Below, piece after piece: positions 35,503-45,696 of a stretch of 64,000 nucleotides of DNA. Position 1 is the first letter of the stretch; each line of letters begins with the position of its first letter. Both the position numbers and the translations under genes were made by a program. The notes beneath the pieces are model-generated. The model was not told the DNA's origin. It did not search any database and saw only the letters and a program-made list of their open reading frames with translations. The stretch comes from OLB6 sp964525565 (GTDB lineage: Bacteria; Bacteroidota; Ignavibacteria; Kapaibacteriales; Kapaibacteriaceae): contig CAZGHI010000005.1 in assembly GCA_964525565.1 (NCBI GenBank), forward strand, positions 17,700 to 81,699, written 5' to 3'.

Positions 35503-35520
35503 GTGCGTCAATGGACGCAC
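35503..35520 (-). terminator. Short hairpin between ileS and the histone-like gene
   Basis: GTGCGTC and GACGCAC arms (7 bp) with a 4-base loop, followed on the minus strand by GCGTTTTC. This is a weak terminator or attenuator candidate directly after the ileS stop. Confidence 0.3.
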
Positions 35521-35524
35521 AGCT

Positions 35525-38500
35525 TCAGACGCGCATAATGCGCACGTTGACGAAGCGCCCGTTAATCTCGAGATCAACCCCTTGAGGTTGTTCCCCCCGC
35601 TCGAGCGATATCGCCAGCGTTTCCATTGCAATGTACGCCCGCATGGCCAGGAGTGCTTCAACCGTTTCGTTGTCTGCTATCAGCTCAATCGAAATACGAT
35701 CTGTAACACTGAACCCTGCTTCCTTGCGGATTCTTTGAATTCGGCTGACAAATTCACGCGCAAGTCCTTCTCTTTCCAGTTCGGCATTAATCTCTGTGTC
35801 AAGAGCAACCGTTATGCCACCTTCCGACGCTACCAGCCAACCTTCTATGTCTTGACTTCCAATCTCTACATCTTCGAATTCTACCTGCACGGTTTCGTTT
35901 TGCACGGTTAATGCAATTACGGAAGACTGCTCTAACTTCCTTACGTGTTCACTTGTCATGGTACGGATTGCCTGCGCCACGAGCTGCGTTCGTTCGCCAT
36001 ACTTTTTGCCGATGATCTTGAAGTTTGGTTTCGCACTTCTTTGAACAATGTTTGTATCGTCCGAAACGTACTCGATCTCTTTAACATTGATCTCTTCTTT
36101 GATCACATCTTCTACCTGCTGTATGTGCCGTCGCATTGTCGGACTATCAACCGGTATAAGAATTCTTCGCAGTGGCTGACGCGTTTTAATCCGTCTCTCT
36201 CAAAGAACGAGCAAGCGAAACAATTGTTTGTGCTTGCTTCATCCGATGTTCAAGCTCATGATCAACATGTGCTTCATCGAACTGTGGCAATATACAACAA
36301 TGTATGCTCATCTCGTATGCATTTGGTGCAAGTCGTAAGAACAAAAATTCACTGAGCATTGGAGCAACTGGAGCCATCAGTTCACATACGCCAATGAGCA
36401 CTTCGTGCAACGTATGATATGCAGCACGTTTATCGCTGTCCATCTCTCCTTTCCAAAACCGTCTGCGATTTCTTCGTACATACCAGTTGCTTACTTCTTC
36501 GATGCTAAAATTTTGAACAACTCTGCATGCAGTGGTAAGGTCGTAATCATCGTATGCATCCATCACAGTCTTACGCACTGTTTGCATGCGCGACAGTATC
36601 CATCTGTCTATCTCCGGCCTCTCCGACACCGATGGTTTCGCAGATGCAGGATCGAAACCATCGATGTTGGCATACATCGCAAAGAACTCGTAGGTGTTAG
36701 TTAACGATCGGAAAAAATCTGCAACAACTGTGCGTGCAATATCTTCCTCGTTAAACAATTTTGGTTTCCATACCGGCGACGAAACCAACAGATACCACCG
36801 GATAGCATCAGCGCCGTACGTGTTAAAAATCTCAAATGGGTCAACGGTGTTGCCTCTGGACTTCGACATTTTCTGACCGTTCTTGTCCAGAATCATATCG
36901 TTGACCACAACATTCTTATAGGCAATACTTCCAAACAACGCAGTAGAAATATTGTGTAGAGTATAAAACCACCCACGCGTTTGATCTATTCCTTCGGCGA
37001 TGAAATCGGCAGGAAACTCTCTCTCAAACTGGTCCTTGTTTTCAAAAGGATAGTGGAATTGCGCAAATGGCATACTGCCACTATCGAACCACACATCTAC
37101 AACCTCTTTTGTCCTCCGATATTGCTTGCCATTTTTTGTGAACACTATCCTGTCCACAAATGGCCTGTGAAGGTCAATCTCTACACCACACTCCTGTACC
37201 GGAACCAAAGCCCCTTGCTCGGTTTCATACATTCCTTGGTATAACTCCTGTACCGACCCAATTGCGAACATGTCGGTACCATCCTCACTAATCCATATTG
37301 GCAGTGGAGTACCCCAGTAGCGATCACGCGACAGACTCCAATCCTTCACTTCTTCTAGCCAGTTTCCAAATCGTCCGCTTCCGATTTCAGGTGGATGCCA
37401 TTGAATGGTTGCATTGTTAGCAACGAGCGCATCACGGTAGGTCGGCGATGTAATGAACCAGGAGTCTCGCGCATAATAAATCACGGGATTTTCTGTGCGC
37501 CAACAGTGCGGGTAACTATGAAGGTAGTCGAAAGTGGCGCGGTATATTTTACCTGCAGACTTCAGCATGCGCACAATGTCGCGGTCTGCCCCTTCTTCGG
37601 TGTGGTCAGAGTATGTAAAGGTCTTTACCGTTCTGCCTTCGAGTTCACGAATTTCACTCGTAAATCTCCCGGTTGGGCTTACCGGCTGCGGCATGGGTAA
37701 ATTGTGCTGTTTCGACAACTCATAGTCGTCCTGACCAAATGCCGGAGCAATGTGTACAACGCCACTGCCATCGTCGGTTGTCACGAAGTCGGCAGACAGT
37801 ATGGTAAAGGCATTGGGGTACTCGCCAACATCTATCTGCACGTCGGTGAAAATGCGCTCGTACGTAGAGCCCACAATATCAGAGCCACGATACCGACCCA
37901 GCTCTTCATAGGGACCTTCCAGCACACCGAGTCTGGCTGCGGCAAGCAGATAGGTTCCCTCTTCAGGCTCTGTTCCTTTAATCGTTCTGGTGTGGCGAAC
38001 GTGAACATATTCGATATCAGGTCCGACCGCTAATGCAACGTTTGCAAACAATGTCCACGGAGTTGTTGTCCACACAAGCACCTGACTTCCAATCAACTCC
38101 GGGATGGGTGAGCTGGTGAGTCGAACGCGCAGGAAAACGTTTGGATCACGCACTTCCTTATAGTTCTGCGAAAGCTCGTGGCTGCTTAATGGTGTACCAA
38201 GCGTTGGACTCTGCGGAACTACTTTAAATCCTTTTGTGATGAGACCACGATTAAAGAACTGCTGCAGCGCCCACCAAACGGATTCTACATAGTTGTTGCT
38301 GCAGGTTATATACGCTGCATCAAGATCCAGCCACTGTCCCATACGCCGTGTAAGAGCACGCCACCCTTCTTGCATTCCGATGTTCTCTTCCACAATGGCA
38401 CGACATTCACGATTGAACCGATCTACACCGATGGTTTCGATCTGCGACTTTTCCGTAATCCCAAGTCTCTTTTCAGCCGCGATTTCAACGGGAAGTCCAT

Positions 38501-38762
38501 GAGTGTCCCAGCCTGCCTGACGCCGAACGGAATATCCGCGCATGGTTTTATAACGGCACAGTGCATCCTTTACGGTGCGCGCTATAATGTGATGCAGACC
38601 CGGACGCCCATTTACCGTTGGGGGACCTTCATAAAAACTGAACACAGGTCCGTTCTTTCGATGTTCCTGGGTTCGTGCAAAAATTTGGTTGCGCTCCCAG
38701 TATTCCAGGACGTGCTCTTCGATGGCTGGATAGGAGAAATTGTCCGCTAACGGCTCGAACAT
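35525..38762 (-). CDS. ileS: Isoleucyl-tRNA synthetase, frame broken near its C-terminus
   Basis: Together the two frames encode about 1079 residues, the length of the large IleS type. The class Ia signature GPPTVNGRPGLHH and the KMSKS loop (KNGQKMSKSRGNTVDPF) are intact, as are the editing domain and the W-x-SRDRYWGTPLP region. The first frame, from ATG 38762, stops at 36188-36186; the remaining C-terminal 220 or so residues continue in another frame down to 35525. At the junction is a GAGAGAGA tract (36201-36194). Adding one GA unit restores SLRERRIKTRQPL, which matches the conserved S-L-R...RQPL of the family. Since IleS is normally essential, a sequencing or assembly indel is the simplest explanation. 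ATG 38762 is preferred over an upstream in-frame start at 38843, which would overlap the kinase gene. Confidence 0.93.
36194..36201 (-). other. (GA)4 tract at the ileS frame break
   Basis: Four GA units on the coding strand directly before the premature TAA at 36188-36186. One extra GA unit joins the two ileS frames perfectly. Confidence 0.75.
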
Positions 38763-38799
38763 AAAGACAACTACAAGAGAGTGAAGCTGCAAACTTACG

Positions 38800-40320
38800 T
38801 TACGTTGCCCGCGGGAGCGTGATCGTAAAGTTTGTTCCTTCACCGGGTGTACTCTGCACTGTTATCGTGCCACCGTGCGTTTCCACAATCCACTTTACTA
38901 TGCTTAGTCCCAGTCCGGTTCCCTGGATTTCCTGCGAGCGTGAATGGTCCACTCGATAGAATCTGTCGAAGATCTTCGAGATCTGATCCTGGGGTATCCC
39001 CACCCCTGTATCGGCAACCTTCAACACAACATGCTGAAACTCGGCCGTTAGCGTTATTACTACCAACCCACCATTCAACGTGTACTTAACAGCATTCTCC
39101 AAAACGTTCAGAAATGCTTGATGTAGTCGAACAGCATCTCCGGTGACAACGAGATTAGGTTGAATGTTAGCTTCTACACGGATGTTCTTCTTTTCGGCAA
39201 GAATCTCGATAACATCGGCAAGGTCGGCAATCATAACAGAAACCTCCACCGGTCTCTTTTCGATGGATAGTTGTCCACTTTCTGCTTTCGACAAATCCAG
39301 CAGTCCTTGCACAACATGGGTGAGCCGCACAACTTCTTCCAGACAACTCTCAAGTGTTTGCCGAGCGCCTTCCGATAAATCAGGAGCACGGAGTGCAACC
39401 TCCACTTCTCCCATCATGATTGCTAATGGCGTCTTTAGTTCATGAGATGCATCTGCCGTAAACTGTCTAACCTGTTCGAATGAACGCTCCAACCGCGCAA
39501 TCATTTCATTGAGGGTTTCGATTAGTCTCCCAATTTCGTCTTTACTATCAGTAACCGGCAACCGCTCGGCAAGGCGTTCAGCGGTGATACGGCGGGCTGC
39601 CCGTACAATCGAGTCCACCGGTTTCAGCGCTCTGCGCGCCATAAACCACCCCATGAACATACTGATCACAATAAGAGTTGGTATGGCATACAACAGCAAA
39701 CTGAACAATCGCCGCAAGGTTGCGTCAACTTCATCAACGGGATATGCTGCAGCAACTTCGGCCACAGAGTCCTGCACCGCAGCTACTCGGTATCGAACAC
39801 CTCTAATGTCCATCCACATGGCAACACGGTCCGATGTTCGTTCTCCAAGTGGAAGCATAGCCGACAATTGTGGGAGTGTGTCAGCCAAAAGATTTTCCGA
39901 ACGCCACACGACGTTGCCGTCCGCCGACCGCACCTGTAACAAGTAGGTGCTACTATTCAACAGCACATGTTCATACACCGCCGTCCACACGGGATCTTCT
40001 TTCTCCGTGAGCACGGAATCGGGAACCGGCACAGGACCAACAAAATCACGGAGTGATGAACGCTGTAAAAAAGCAAATAGGCTCCGTTCCGCTTCATCAC
40101 CCCTGCGTTGCCGGACCGGCTCTAAGGGTCTCTGCAGTTCGTCATGCTCGCGCTGAACTACGGCGAGCAAGCCGGTGCAAGCACGTAGCAACGATGTGTC
40201 GAGGTTATGGTACAGCTCGTTCGATACCGTATAGTAAGCAACTACACCAAACACGGCCGTCGTAAGCGCAACCAAAGCCCCATACAACAGGGCAAGACGG
40301 GTTCTGAGTGTGAACTTCAC
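38800..40320 (-). CDS. Membrane sensor histidine kinase
   Basis: A 506-residue protein. Two transmembrane helices (about residues 9-29 and 205-225) flank a periplasmic sensor region of about 175 residues. A HAMP domain follows (about 227-280), then HisKA with the phospho-acceptor His293 in FTADASHELKTPLA, then HATPase_c with N, G1 (DTGVGIPQDQ) and G2 (GTGLGLSIV) boxes. The architecture resembles CusS/BaeS-type kinases. No response regulator is adjacent, so the partner is unknown. The start is GTG at 40320; a TAGATTTC box (one mismatch to TAnnTTTG) ends 4 bases before it. It lies 37 bases upstream of ileS on the same strand. Confidence 0.92.
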   Translation of the reverse strand: MKFTLRTRLALLYGALVALTTAVFGVVAYYTVSNELYHNLDTSLLRACTGLLAVVQREHDELQRPLEPVRQRRGDEAERSLFAFLQRSSLRDFVGPVPVPDSVLTEKEDPVWTAVYEHVLLNSSTYLLQVRSADGNVVWRSENLLADTLPQLSAMLPLGERTSDRVAMWMDIRGVRYRVAAVQDSVAEVAAAYPVDEVDATLRRLFSLLLYAIPTLIVISMFMGWFMARRALKPVDSIVRAARRITAERLAERLPVTDSKDEIGRLIETLNEMIARLERSFEQVRQFTADASHELKTPLAIMMGEVEVALRAPDLSEGARQTLESCLEEVVRLTHVVQGLLDLSKAESGQLSIEKRPVEVSVMIADLADVIEILAEKKNIRVEANIQPNLVVTGDAVRLHQAFLNVLENAVKYTLNGGLVVITLTAEFQHVVLKVADTGVGIPQDQISKIFDRFYRVDHSRSQEIQGTGLGLSIVKWIVETHGGTITVQSTPGEGTNFTITLPRAT

Positions 40321-40369
40321 GATGGAAATCTACGGAAGCCGGTGATTGGTCATGCTTATCTTCGATGTT

Positions 40370-41209
40370 ATGACTGCTGACGGTAAACCTGCACTTTCAT
40401 CGAAACCTATCGGCGTATTCGACTCCGGCATTGGTGGCCTGACTGTTCTCCGGCAACTGATGCAGTATCTGCCCGGAGAGTCATTTGTGTACCTTGGTGA
40501 TACTGCACGTGTCCCGTATGGGAATAAAAGTGAAGACACGGTTCAACGGTATTCTCTTGAGTGCACAGACTTTTTACTTCAGCACGACGTGCGGCTTATT
40601 GTAGTGGCATGTAATACTGCATCCGCTATTGCATTGGATGTTCTCTCCAGTCATGCACAAGTTCCTGTGGTTGGGGTCATTGAACCGGCCGCCCGTGATG
40701 CAGTTGACAGGAGTAAAACCGGCGTTATTGGTGTTATTGGAACACGCGCAACCATTGCCAGCGATGCGTATGCACGATGCATTGCAGCAATTCAGAAAAG
40801 TGCACTGGTTTATAGTCGCCCATGCCCCCTGTTTGTTCCATTGGTAGAAGAAGGCTGGCTAGATACACCCGCAACACAATACATTGCAGAAACATACCTT
40901 CAGCCACTGCTGGCACAGAACGTTGATACGCTTGTTCTTGGTTGTACGCATTACCCGCTGCTTGCACCTCTTATACAACGCATTGCTCCGGGTGTTCACC
41001 TTGTGGATTGCGGAACATCTGCAGCCGCGACGGCTGCAGCGCTGTTGGGTATTCGTACTGCCGATTCTCAACACAGAGAACGTGCACAAACAGGGACTGT
41101 GCACATTTACCTCACCGATAGAACACCAACATTTCAATACATTGCGCGCGAACTTCTTGGTATGAATGTAGAAGAACCTGTGATCACGACTTTGAGGGAT
41201 CTGCGGTGA
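40370..41209 (+). CDS. murI: Glutamate racemase
   Basis: A 279-residue protein. The catalytic cysteines are in VVACNTASA and VLGCTHYPL, and the N-terminus carries IGVFDSGIGGLTVLR and YLGDTARVPYG. It supplies D-glutamate for peptidoglycan. ATG at 40370 gives a typical short N-terminus; ATG 40352 and TTG 40346 are alternatives. A TATCTTCG box (one mismatch to TAnnTTTG) ends 5 bases before 40370, supporting it. The stop codon overlaps the GTG of the following permease gene. It is divergent from the histidine kinase. Confidence 0.94.
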   Translation: MTADGKPALSSKPIGVFDSGIGGLTVLRQLMQYLPGESFVYLGDTARVPYGNKSEDTVQRYSLECTDFLLQHDVRLIVVACNTASAIALDVLSSHAQVPVVGVIEPAARDAVDRSKTGVIGVIGTRATIASDAYARCIAAIQKSALVYSRPCPLFVPLVEEGWLDTPATQYIAETYLQPLLAQNVDTLVLGCTHYPLLAPLIQRIAPGVHLVDCGTSAAATAAALLGIRTADSQHRERAQTGTVHIYLTDRTPTFQYIARELLGMNVEEPVITTLRDLR

Positions 41210-42155
41210 GAATTGCAATCATCCTAAAGAACGTCTTTTCTTTACGCAGACTTTTCTACACGCTTTTTGTTTTGATCGGCGTGGTTATCGTAACGTTCTT
41301 TATTCGTCCTCCCGGCGATCCTGTTCGTGTAGCACTTGGTCAGCACGCTGATTCTGCAAGTGTTGCAAGCCTTCGTAAACAGCTAGGATTAGACAAGCCA
41401 ATCTTTGTACAACTTGGAATGTACATGGCTAACCTTGTCCGTGGCGACATGGGACGAAGCATCGTTACCAAGCGACCGGTTAGTGAAACTATTCTGAGCA
41501 GGTTGCCAGCAACGGCTCTCCTGGCAACAAGCTCAATGGCCATTGCAACAATCCTTGGCATCTGTCTGGGCGTGTTTGCAGCCTGGAAAGCAAATACGTG
41601 GTTAGNNNNNNNNNNTCCTCTCTCATGGGAGTATCATTACTGGGCATCAGCGTACCGGCATTTGTAGTTGGGTTGTTGTTTGTTCTCGCTTTTTCTGTTG
41701 CACTGGAGTGGTTTCCAATTAGCGGCTACGTTGATCGAGGTCCAGAGTACCTTGTTCTGCCGATGATAACCTTGGCTATCCGGCCTTTAAGTGTGATAGC
41801 ACGCATAACGCGTTCAAGCATGCTGGACGTGCTGGGGATGGATTACGTGCGAACGGCACGAGCAAAGGGGCTTGGATACACAACGGTGTTTTTTTGGTAT
41901 GCGCTGCGACATGCCCTCAATCCTGTTGTTTCTACAGTTAGTGCTTGGTTTGCCGGTTTGTTAGCTGGTACCTATTTCATCGAAATGGTTTTTAACTGGC
42001 CGGGAATTGGATTGGCTGCCTTCAGCGCCATTGAAAAACTAGACTTCCCGGTCATTCAGGGAACTGTTCTCACTACAGCCGTAATCTTCGTTGTTATGAA
42101 TATGGTGGCCGACGTGTTGTATGCTCTTATTGACCCAAAGGTTCGCGCACAATGA
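41206..42155 (+). CDS. ABC transporter permease, DppB/OppB type (interrupted by an assembly gap)
   Basis: A binding-protein-dependent transport permease of about 316 residues with six expected membrane helices. The N-terminal DppB signature (FFIRPPGDPVRVALGQ, LGLDKPIFVQLGMYM) and the cytoplasmic EAA-like loop (YVRTARAKGLG) are present. A run of 10 N at 41606-41615 separates two frames; the downstream segment continues the family sequence (SVPAFVVGLL), so the true gap length must differ (about 2 modulo 3). Members import peptides or, less often, nickel or sugars. It pairs with the DppC-type permease that overlaps it by 4 bases. No ATPase or solute-binding protein is nearby, so the substrate is unknown. 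Confidence 0.9.
41606..41615. other. Assembly gap (10 N) inside the DppB-type permease
   Basis: The two sides are in different frames although both belong to one permease. The gap length is an estimate. Confidence 0.98.
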
Positions 42156-43183
42156 GCACTCCACTACAACAGTCGTGGTGGCGACTGCGTAAGAATAAGG
42201 GGGCTGTTGCCGGATTGGTAGTCTTAGTACTTATGGTTGCAATGGCTATCCTTGCTCCGTATATCACCCCTTTTGAACCTACAACACAAATACTCGAATA
42301 CAGTGTGATGCCTGCCGGCTTCACAGGGAATGTTCTGCTCAAGAAAAACCCATCCAATCCTGAACGTCCTACAGTAATTGCAATCCGGGAATACTCCATC
42401 AGCAACGACACCGTTCGATACACCGACCCTGCTGGCGAACCCTACACGATTGCTCTTCGGAACCTTGCAGGCACCTCAGAATCAGAATGGCATCGTACGC
42501 CAACGTTTTGGATGGGAACGGATAGGTTTGGTCGCGATGTGTGGACGCGACTGGTGTATGGCATGAGGGTTTCGCTTACAGTTGGATTGATTGCACAAGG
42601 CATTGCTCTATGCATTGGTATCCTGCTCGGAGCAGTTGCAGGATATTTCCGTGGATGGATAGATGATGTTGTGATGTGGGTTGTAAATGTTGTGTGGTCG
42701 TTTCCAACCTTGCTCCTTGTGATTGCCCTAAGTGTAATTCTGGGAAAAGGATACTGGCAAACATTTGTTGCAATCGGTATCAGTTCGTGGGTGGATATAG
42801 CACGCGTTGTTCGTGGACAGTTTTTCTCGATTCGTGAAGCGGAGTACATCGAAGCAACGCGAGCACTTGGCTATGGTCCTGTTCGAACAATTGTCCGACA
42901 CATGCTTCCCAATGCCGCCGGACCAGTGATCGTTTTGGCAACAGCAGGGTTTGCAACAGCCATCATCGCCGAAGCTTCGCTGTCGTTTATTGGCCTTGGT
43001 GTTCAACCCCCGATGGCGTCGTGGGGACAGATGATCAAAGATGGCTATGGTTACATAGCGCTTGGATCCAACTGGGGGTTAACCTTATTCCCCGCCACTG
43101 CCATGGCTCTTGCCGTTGTTGCATTAAACTTACTTGGCGATGGTTTGCGCGACGCACTTGACCCACGTACATCACAACGCTAA
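42152..43183 (+). CDS. ABC transporter permease, DppC/OppC type
   Basis: A 343-residue permease. An N-terminal helix (about residues 20-42) is followed by a periplasmic segment of about 90 residues, then the five-helix transport core. The EAA loop is EYIEATRALGYGPVRTIVRHMLPN (conserved E-A-x-G...P-N positions), and SFIGLGVQPPMASWG is typical of DppC. It forms the heterodimeric channel with the preceding permease, whose stop it overlaps by 4 bases. The periplasmic insert between helices 1 and 2 is longer than in E. coli DppC. The ATP-binding and solute-binding components are not in the window. Confidence 0.92.
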   Translation: MSTPLQQSWWRLRKNKGAVAGLVVLVLMVAMAILAPYITPFEPTTQILEYSVMPAGFTGNVLLKKNPSNPERPTVIAIREYSISNDTVRYTDPAGEPYTIALRNLAGTSESEWHRTPTFWMGTDRFGRDVWTRLVYGMRVSLTVGLIAQGIALCIGILLGAVAGYFRGWIDDVVMWVVNVVWSFPTLLLVIALSVILGKGYWQTFVAIGISSWVDIARVVRGQFFSIREAEYIEATRALGYGPVRTIVRHMLPNAAGPVIVLATAGFATAIIAEASLSFIGLGVQPPMASWGQMIKDGYGYIALGSNWGLTLFPATAMALAVVALNLLGDGLRDALDPRTSQR

Positions 43184-43195
43184 TACCGCTCCCAC

Positions 43196-44308
43196 ATGGC
43201 ACAGCCCCCTTCATTTGCAGATTCAATTATTAGCAATGGAAACTTTCCTCCAGTGCTCATGCTGTTTGGAGAAGAGACGATGCTGGTAAACGAAGCAGCA
43301 CGCACATTGTATGCAGCGGCGCAGGCATCTGATGAAGGCGGAATGAGTACCGAGATTATTGATGGCGATACCATTTCTCTTGAAGCAGTATTGTCGTTGG
43401 CACGATCGTATCCGATGATGGCTGAACGGCGAACGATTTGGATACGAAGATTTGAAAAAGTGGCGGCCAACAAGTCAAAGGTTGGGGATGCGCTCGCTGA
43501 GTATTTGTCGAATCCCATGCCCACTACATTTCTGTTGCTCACTGCATCTATCCCCTTTGCCGATGGTATTGGTGCAGCCATGCAAAAGAATGCGAAGCAG
43601 GCGCAGAAGAAGATTGCAACGATGAAGTTCCCATATAACCTTCTTCTAGCTCAGGCTCCATGGGCAGAATATCAGGCTCTCACTGCCCGCGAGCTTACCT
43701 CGTGGATACGCACTCGGGCACTCGATAAGGGGCTTGAACTAACACCACACGTAGTCGAGTATTTATTGGTTCGTTACGGACATTCGTTGTATGCTCTCGA
43801 TCAGGAAATAAACAAACTCGTGTCCTATTGCCATGGCAGAGGTTCTGTTTCCGAAGTGGAAATGATGCGTATTGCCGGTGGGTCGCGTACGTACAGTGTT
43901 TTTGACCTGCAAAAAGCGATCGGCGCCGGGAACATACAACGTGCTATGACCATTTTGCAGAGTTTGTTGGACGAAAGTCGGCAAGAGCTTGTGATTGTTG
44001 CGATGCTTGTAAAGTACTTTCTCACGCTGTTCAAACTGTCGGATGCTATTACCCTTGGTGATCGTAACGCAATAGGTTCTGCAGTGGGAATTCCTCCCTT
44101 TGCTGTTGCAGACCATATTGATGCTCTACAACGATTGGGTGTTCGAAGGGTTGAACAGGCACTCATGGAGTTACGGACAACCGAGCGTTTACTGAAAAGC
44201 ACATCCGCCGATCCCGGCATGCTGCTTGAAACAGTACTACTTACCATCATGTCTGATCACAGCTCCGAAACCGCAGGCATACCCGGGGTAAATATCTTTG
44301 CGTCGTGA
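43196..44308 (+). CDS. holA: DNA polymerase III delta subunit
   Basis: A 370-residue protein with the HolA pattern: an N-terminal PVLMLFGEETMLVNEAA segment, a degenerate AAA+ fold without a functional P-loop, and a C-terminal helical collar (SRTYSVFDLQKAIGAGNIQRA, then RQELVIVAMLVKYFLTLFKLSDA). It is the clamp-loader subunit that opens the beta clamp. It starts 12 bases after the permease gene, and its stop overlaps the GTG of the PHP gene by 4 bases. Confidence 0.9.
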   Translation: MAQPPSFADSIISNGNFPPVLMLFGEETMLVNEAARTLYAAAQASDEGGMSTEIIDGDTISLEAVLSLARSYPMMAERRTIWIRRFEKVAANKSKVGDALAEYLSNPMPTTFLLLTASIPFADGIGAAMQKNAKQAQKKIATMKFPYNLLLAQAPWAEYQALTARELTSWIRTRALDKGLELTPHVVEYLLVRYGHSLYALDQEINKLVSYCHGRGSVSEVEMMRIAGGSRTYSVFDLQKAIGAGNIQRAMTILQSLLDESRQELVIVAMLVKYFLTLFKLSDAITLGDRNAIGSAVGIPPFAVADHIDALQRLGVRRVEQALMELRTTERLLKSTSADPGMLLETVLLTIMSDHSSETAGIPGVNIFAS

Positions 44309-45159
44309 CTACGTATTACGCTGAACTTCACTGCCATACAACATGCAGTGATGGCCTGTGCACACCTGAAGAGTTGGTAGAAAAAGCTATTGCCACAGGA
44401 TTCCGGGCGCTGGCTATAACAGACCATGACAACATGGCTGCATACCGATCGCTATATGCTGACGGATATAACAACCCATCACTACAACTGATCCCCGGGA
44501 TTGAATTCAGTTGTGAAGAAAATGGACGTGAAGTGCATTGCTTGGGTTTTTACCTGCGTGCTGATCATCCAGACGTGCTTGCATATGAAGACCATAGTAG
44601 AAGCGATCGGGAACGACGAGCACAGGAGATGGTATCGAAGCTGAATGCTGCCGGCATTCGAATTTCGTATGCTGAAGTTGAAGACGAAGCTGCCGGTGCT
44701 CACATTACACGTCCGCATCTCGCTTCGATTCTTGTGCGAAGAGGCTATGCACAAACGTTAAGCGATGCTTTCAGTAAATGGTTAGAGCGTGGTAGGGTTG
44801 GCTATGCAGCGCGATCTAGGTACAGCATTCGTGATGCTGTAATGCTCACTCGTGCCGCCGGTGGAGTATTGATTGTTGCACACCCGGGAAGAACGTATCA
44901 AGATCCTCGGTTATTCCTTTCCCTGATCACATTGGGTATTGACGGCATTGAAGTTAATCACCCTTCGCATTGGACTGCAACAAAGGAATACTACCGACTG
45001 TTAGCAGACCGACATGCATTGTTGATTACCGGAGGCAGTGACTACCATGGCAGTCGCGAATACGATGAACAGAACTTTGGAGAATACGGTGCCACTCAGG
45101 AAATGGTTGAAGCATTGCGCCTGCGTTCACTGCAGCGACAGATTCATGGAGAAAAGTAA
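44305..45159 (+). CDS. PHP domain phosphoesterase (RNase AM/TrpH-like)
   Basis: A 284-residue protein with PHP metal-site motifs: HCHTTCSDG near the N-terminus, ITDHDN, PGIEFSCE, and the later AHPGR and GGSDYHG. The family includes 3',5'-nucleotide bisphosphate phosphatases and the YciV/RNase AM 5'-exonuclease; the exact substrate is not settled. The GTG start overlaps the holA stop by 4 bases, and ribH follows 11 bases later. A cytoplasmic role in nucleotide or RNA turnover is the likeliest. Confidence 0.88.
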   Translation: MTTYYAELHCHTTCSDGLCTPEELVEKAIATGFRALAITDHDNMAAYRSLYADGYNNPSLQLIPGIEFSCEENGREVHCLGFYLRADHPDVLAYEDHSRSDRERRAQEMVSKLNAAGIRISYAEVEDEAAGAHITRPHLASILVRRGYAQTLSDAFSKWLERGRVGYAARSRYSIRDAVMLTRAAGGVLIVAHPGRTYQDPRLFLSLITLGIDGIEVNHPSHWTATKEYYRLLADRHALLITGGSDYHGSREYDEQNFGEYGATQEMVEALRLRSLQRQIHGEK

Positions 45160-45170
45160 AGGATACCACA

Positions 45171-45665
45171 ATGTCGGCATTTGGCTACACCCCTTCAGAC
45201 TCACAGGTACCGGACGGCAGCTTGTTTCGTATTGCCATAATTGCAACGGAATGGCATCGAGCTGTTGTAGATAAACTACTAGATGCGGCATTACAAACAT
45301 TACAATCGGCCGGTGTTCAGCCGCATAATATCGTTGAATACAGAGTACCGGGTGCCTTTGAAATTCCCGTCCTGGCTGCTTCGCTGGCGCGCTCGAAGAA
45401 ATTTCAGGCTGTGATAACGCTAGGTTGTGTTATTCGCGGCGACACCCCGCATTTCGACTATGTAGCAGGACCTGTGTCGTATGCATTACAATCAATACAG
45501 CTGGAAACCGAGGTACCTGTATTGTTTGGTGTTCTCACTACCGATACACTACAACAAGCAGAGGCTCGTTCAGGCGGTACTCATGGTAATAAAGGCAAAG
45601 ATGCAGCCGTTGCGGCACTTGTCATGGCTGCTCTTCTTAAATCGGTGCAGAGTAACAACTACTAA
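45171..45665 (+). CDS. ribH: 6,7-dimethyl-8-ribityllumazine synthase
   Basis: A 164-residue protein. The substrate-binding GAFEIPVLAASLARS segment and GCVIRGDTPHFDYV, with the catalytic-region His, are conserved, followed by TQEQA-like TDTLQQAEARSGG. It joins ribityl-uracil and dihydroxybutanone phosphate in the penultimate riboflavin step. It is separated from ribD by about 33 kb and shows no upstream FMN riboswitch; the preceding gene ends 11 bases before it. Confidence 0.96.
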   Translation: MSAFGYTPSDSQVPDGSLFRIAIIATEWHRAVVDKLLDAALQTLQSAGVQPHNIVEYRVPGAFEIPVLAASLARSKKFQAVITLGCVIRGDTPHFDYVAGPVSYALQSIQLETEVPVLFGVLTTDTLQQAEARSGGTHGNKGKDAAVAALVMAALLKSVQSNNY

Positions 45666-45696
45666 CAATCCCTTCTCTTTGCTAACAACGAACTAT

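Noticed and set aside
45481..45696. Upstream extension of the PorZ-like gene into ribH
   Set aside because: It overlaps ribH out of frame and would place the signal peptide internally; ATG 45697 precedes the signal peptide directly.
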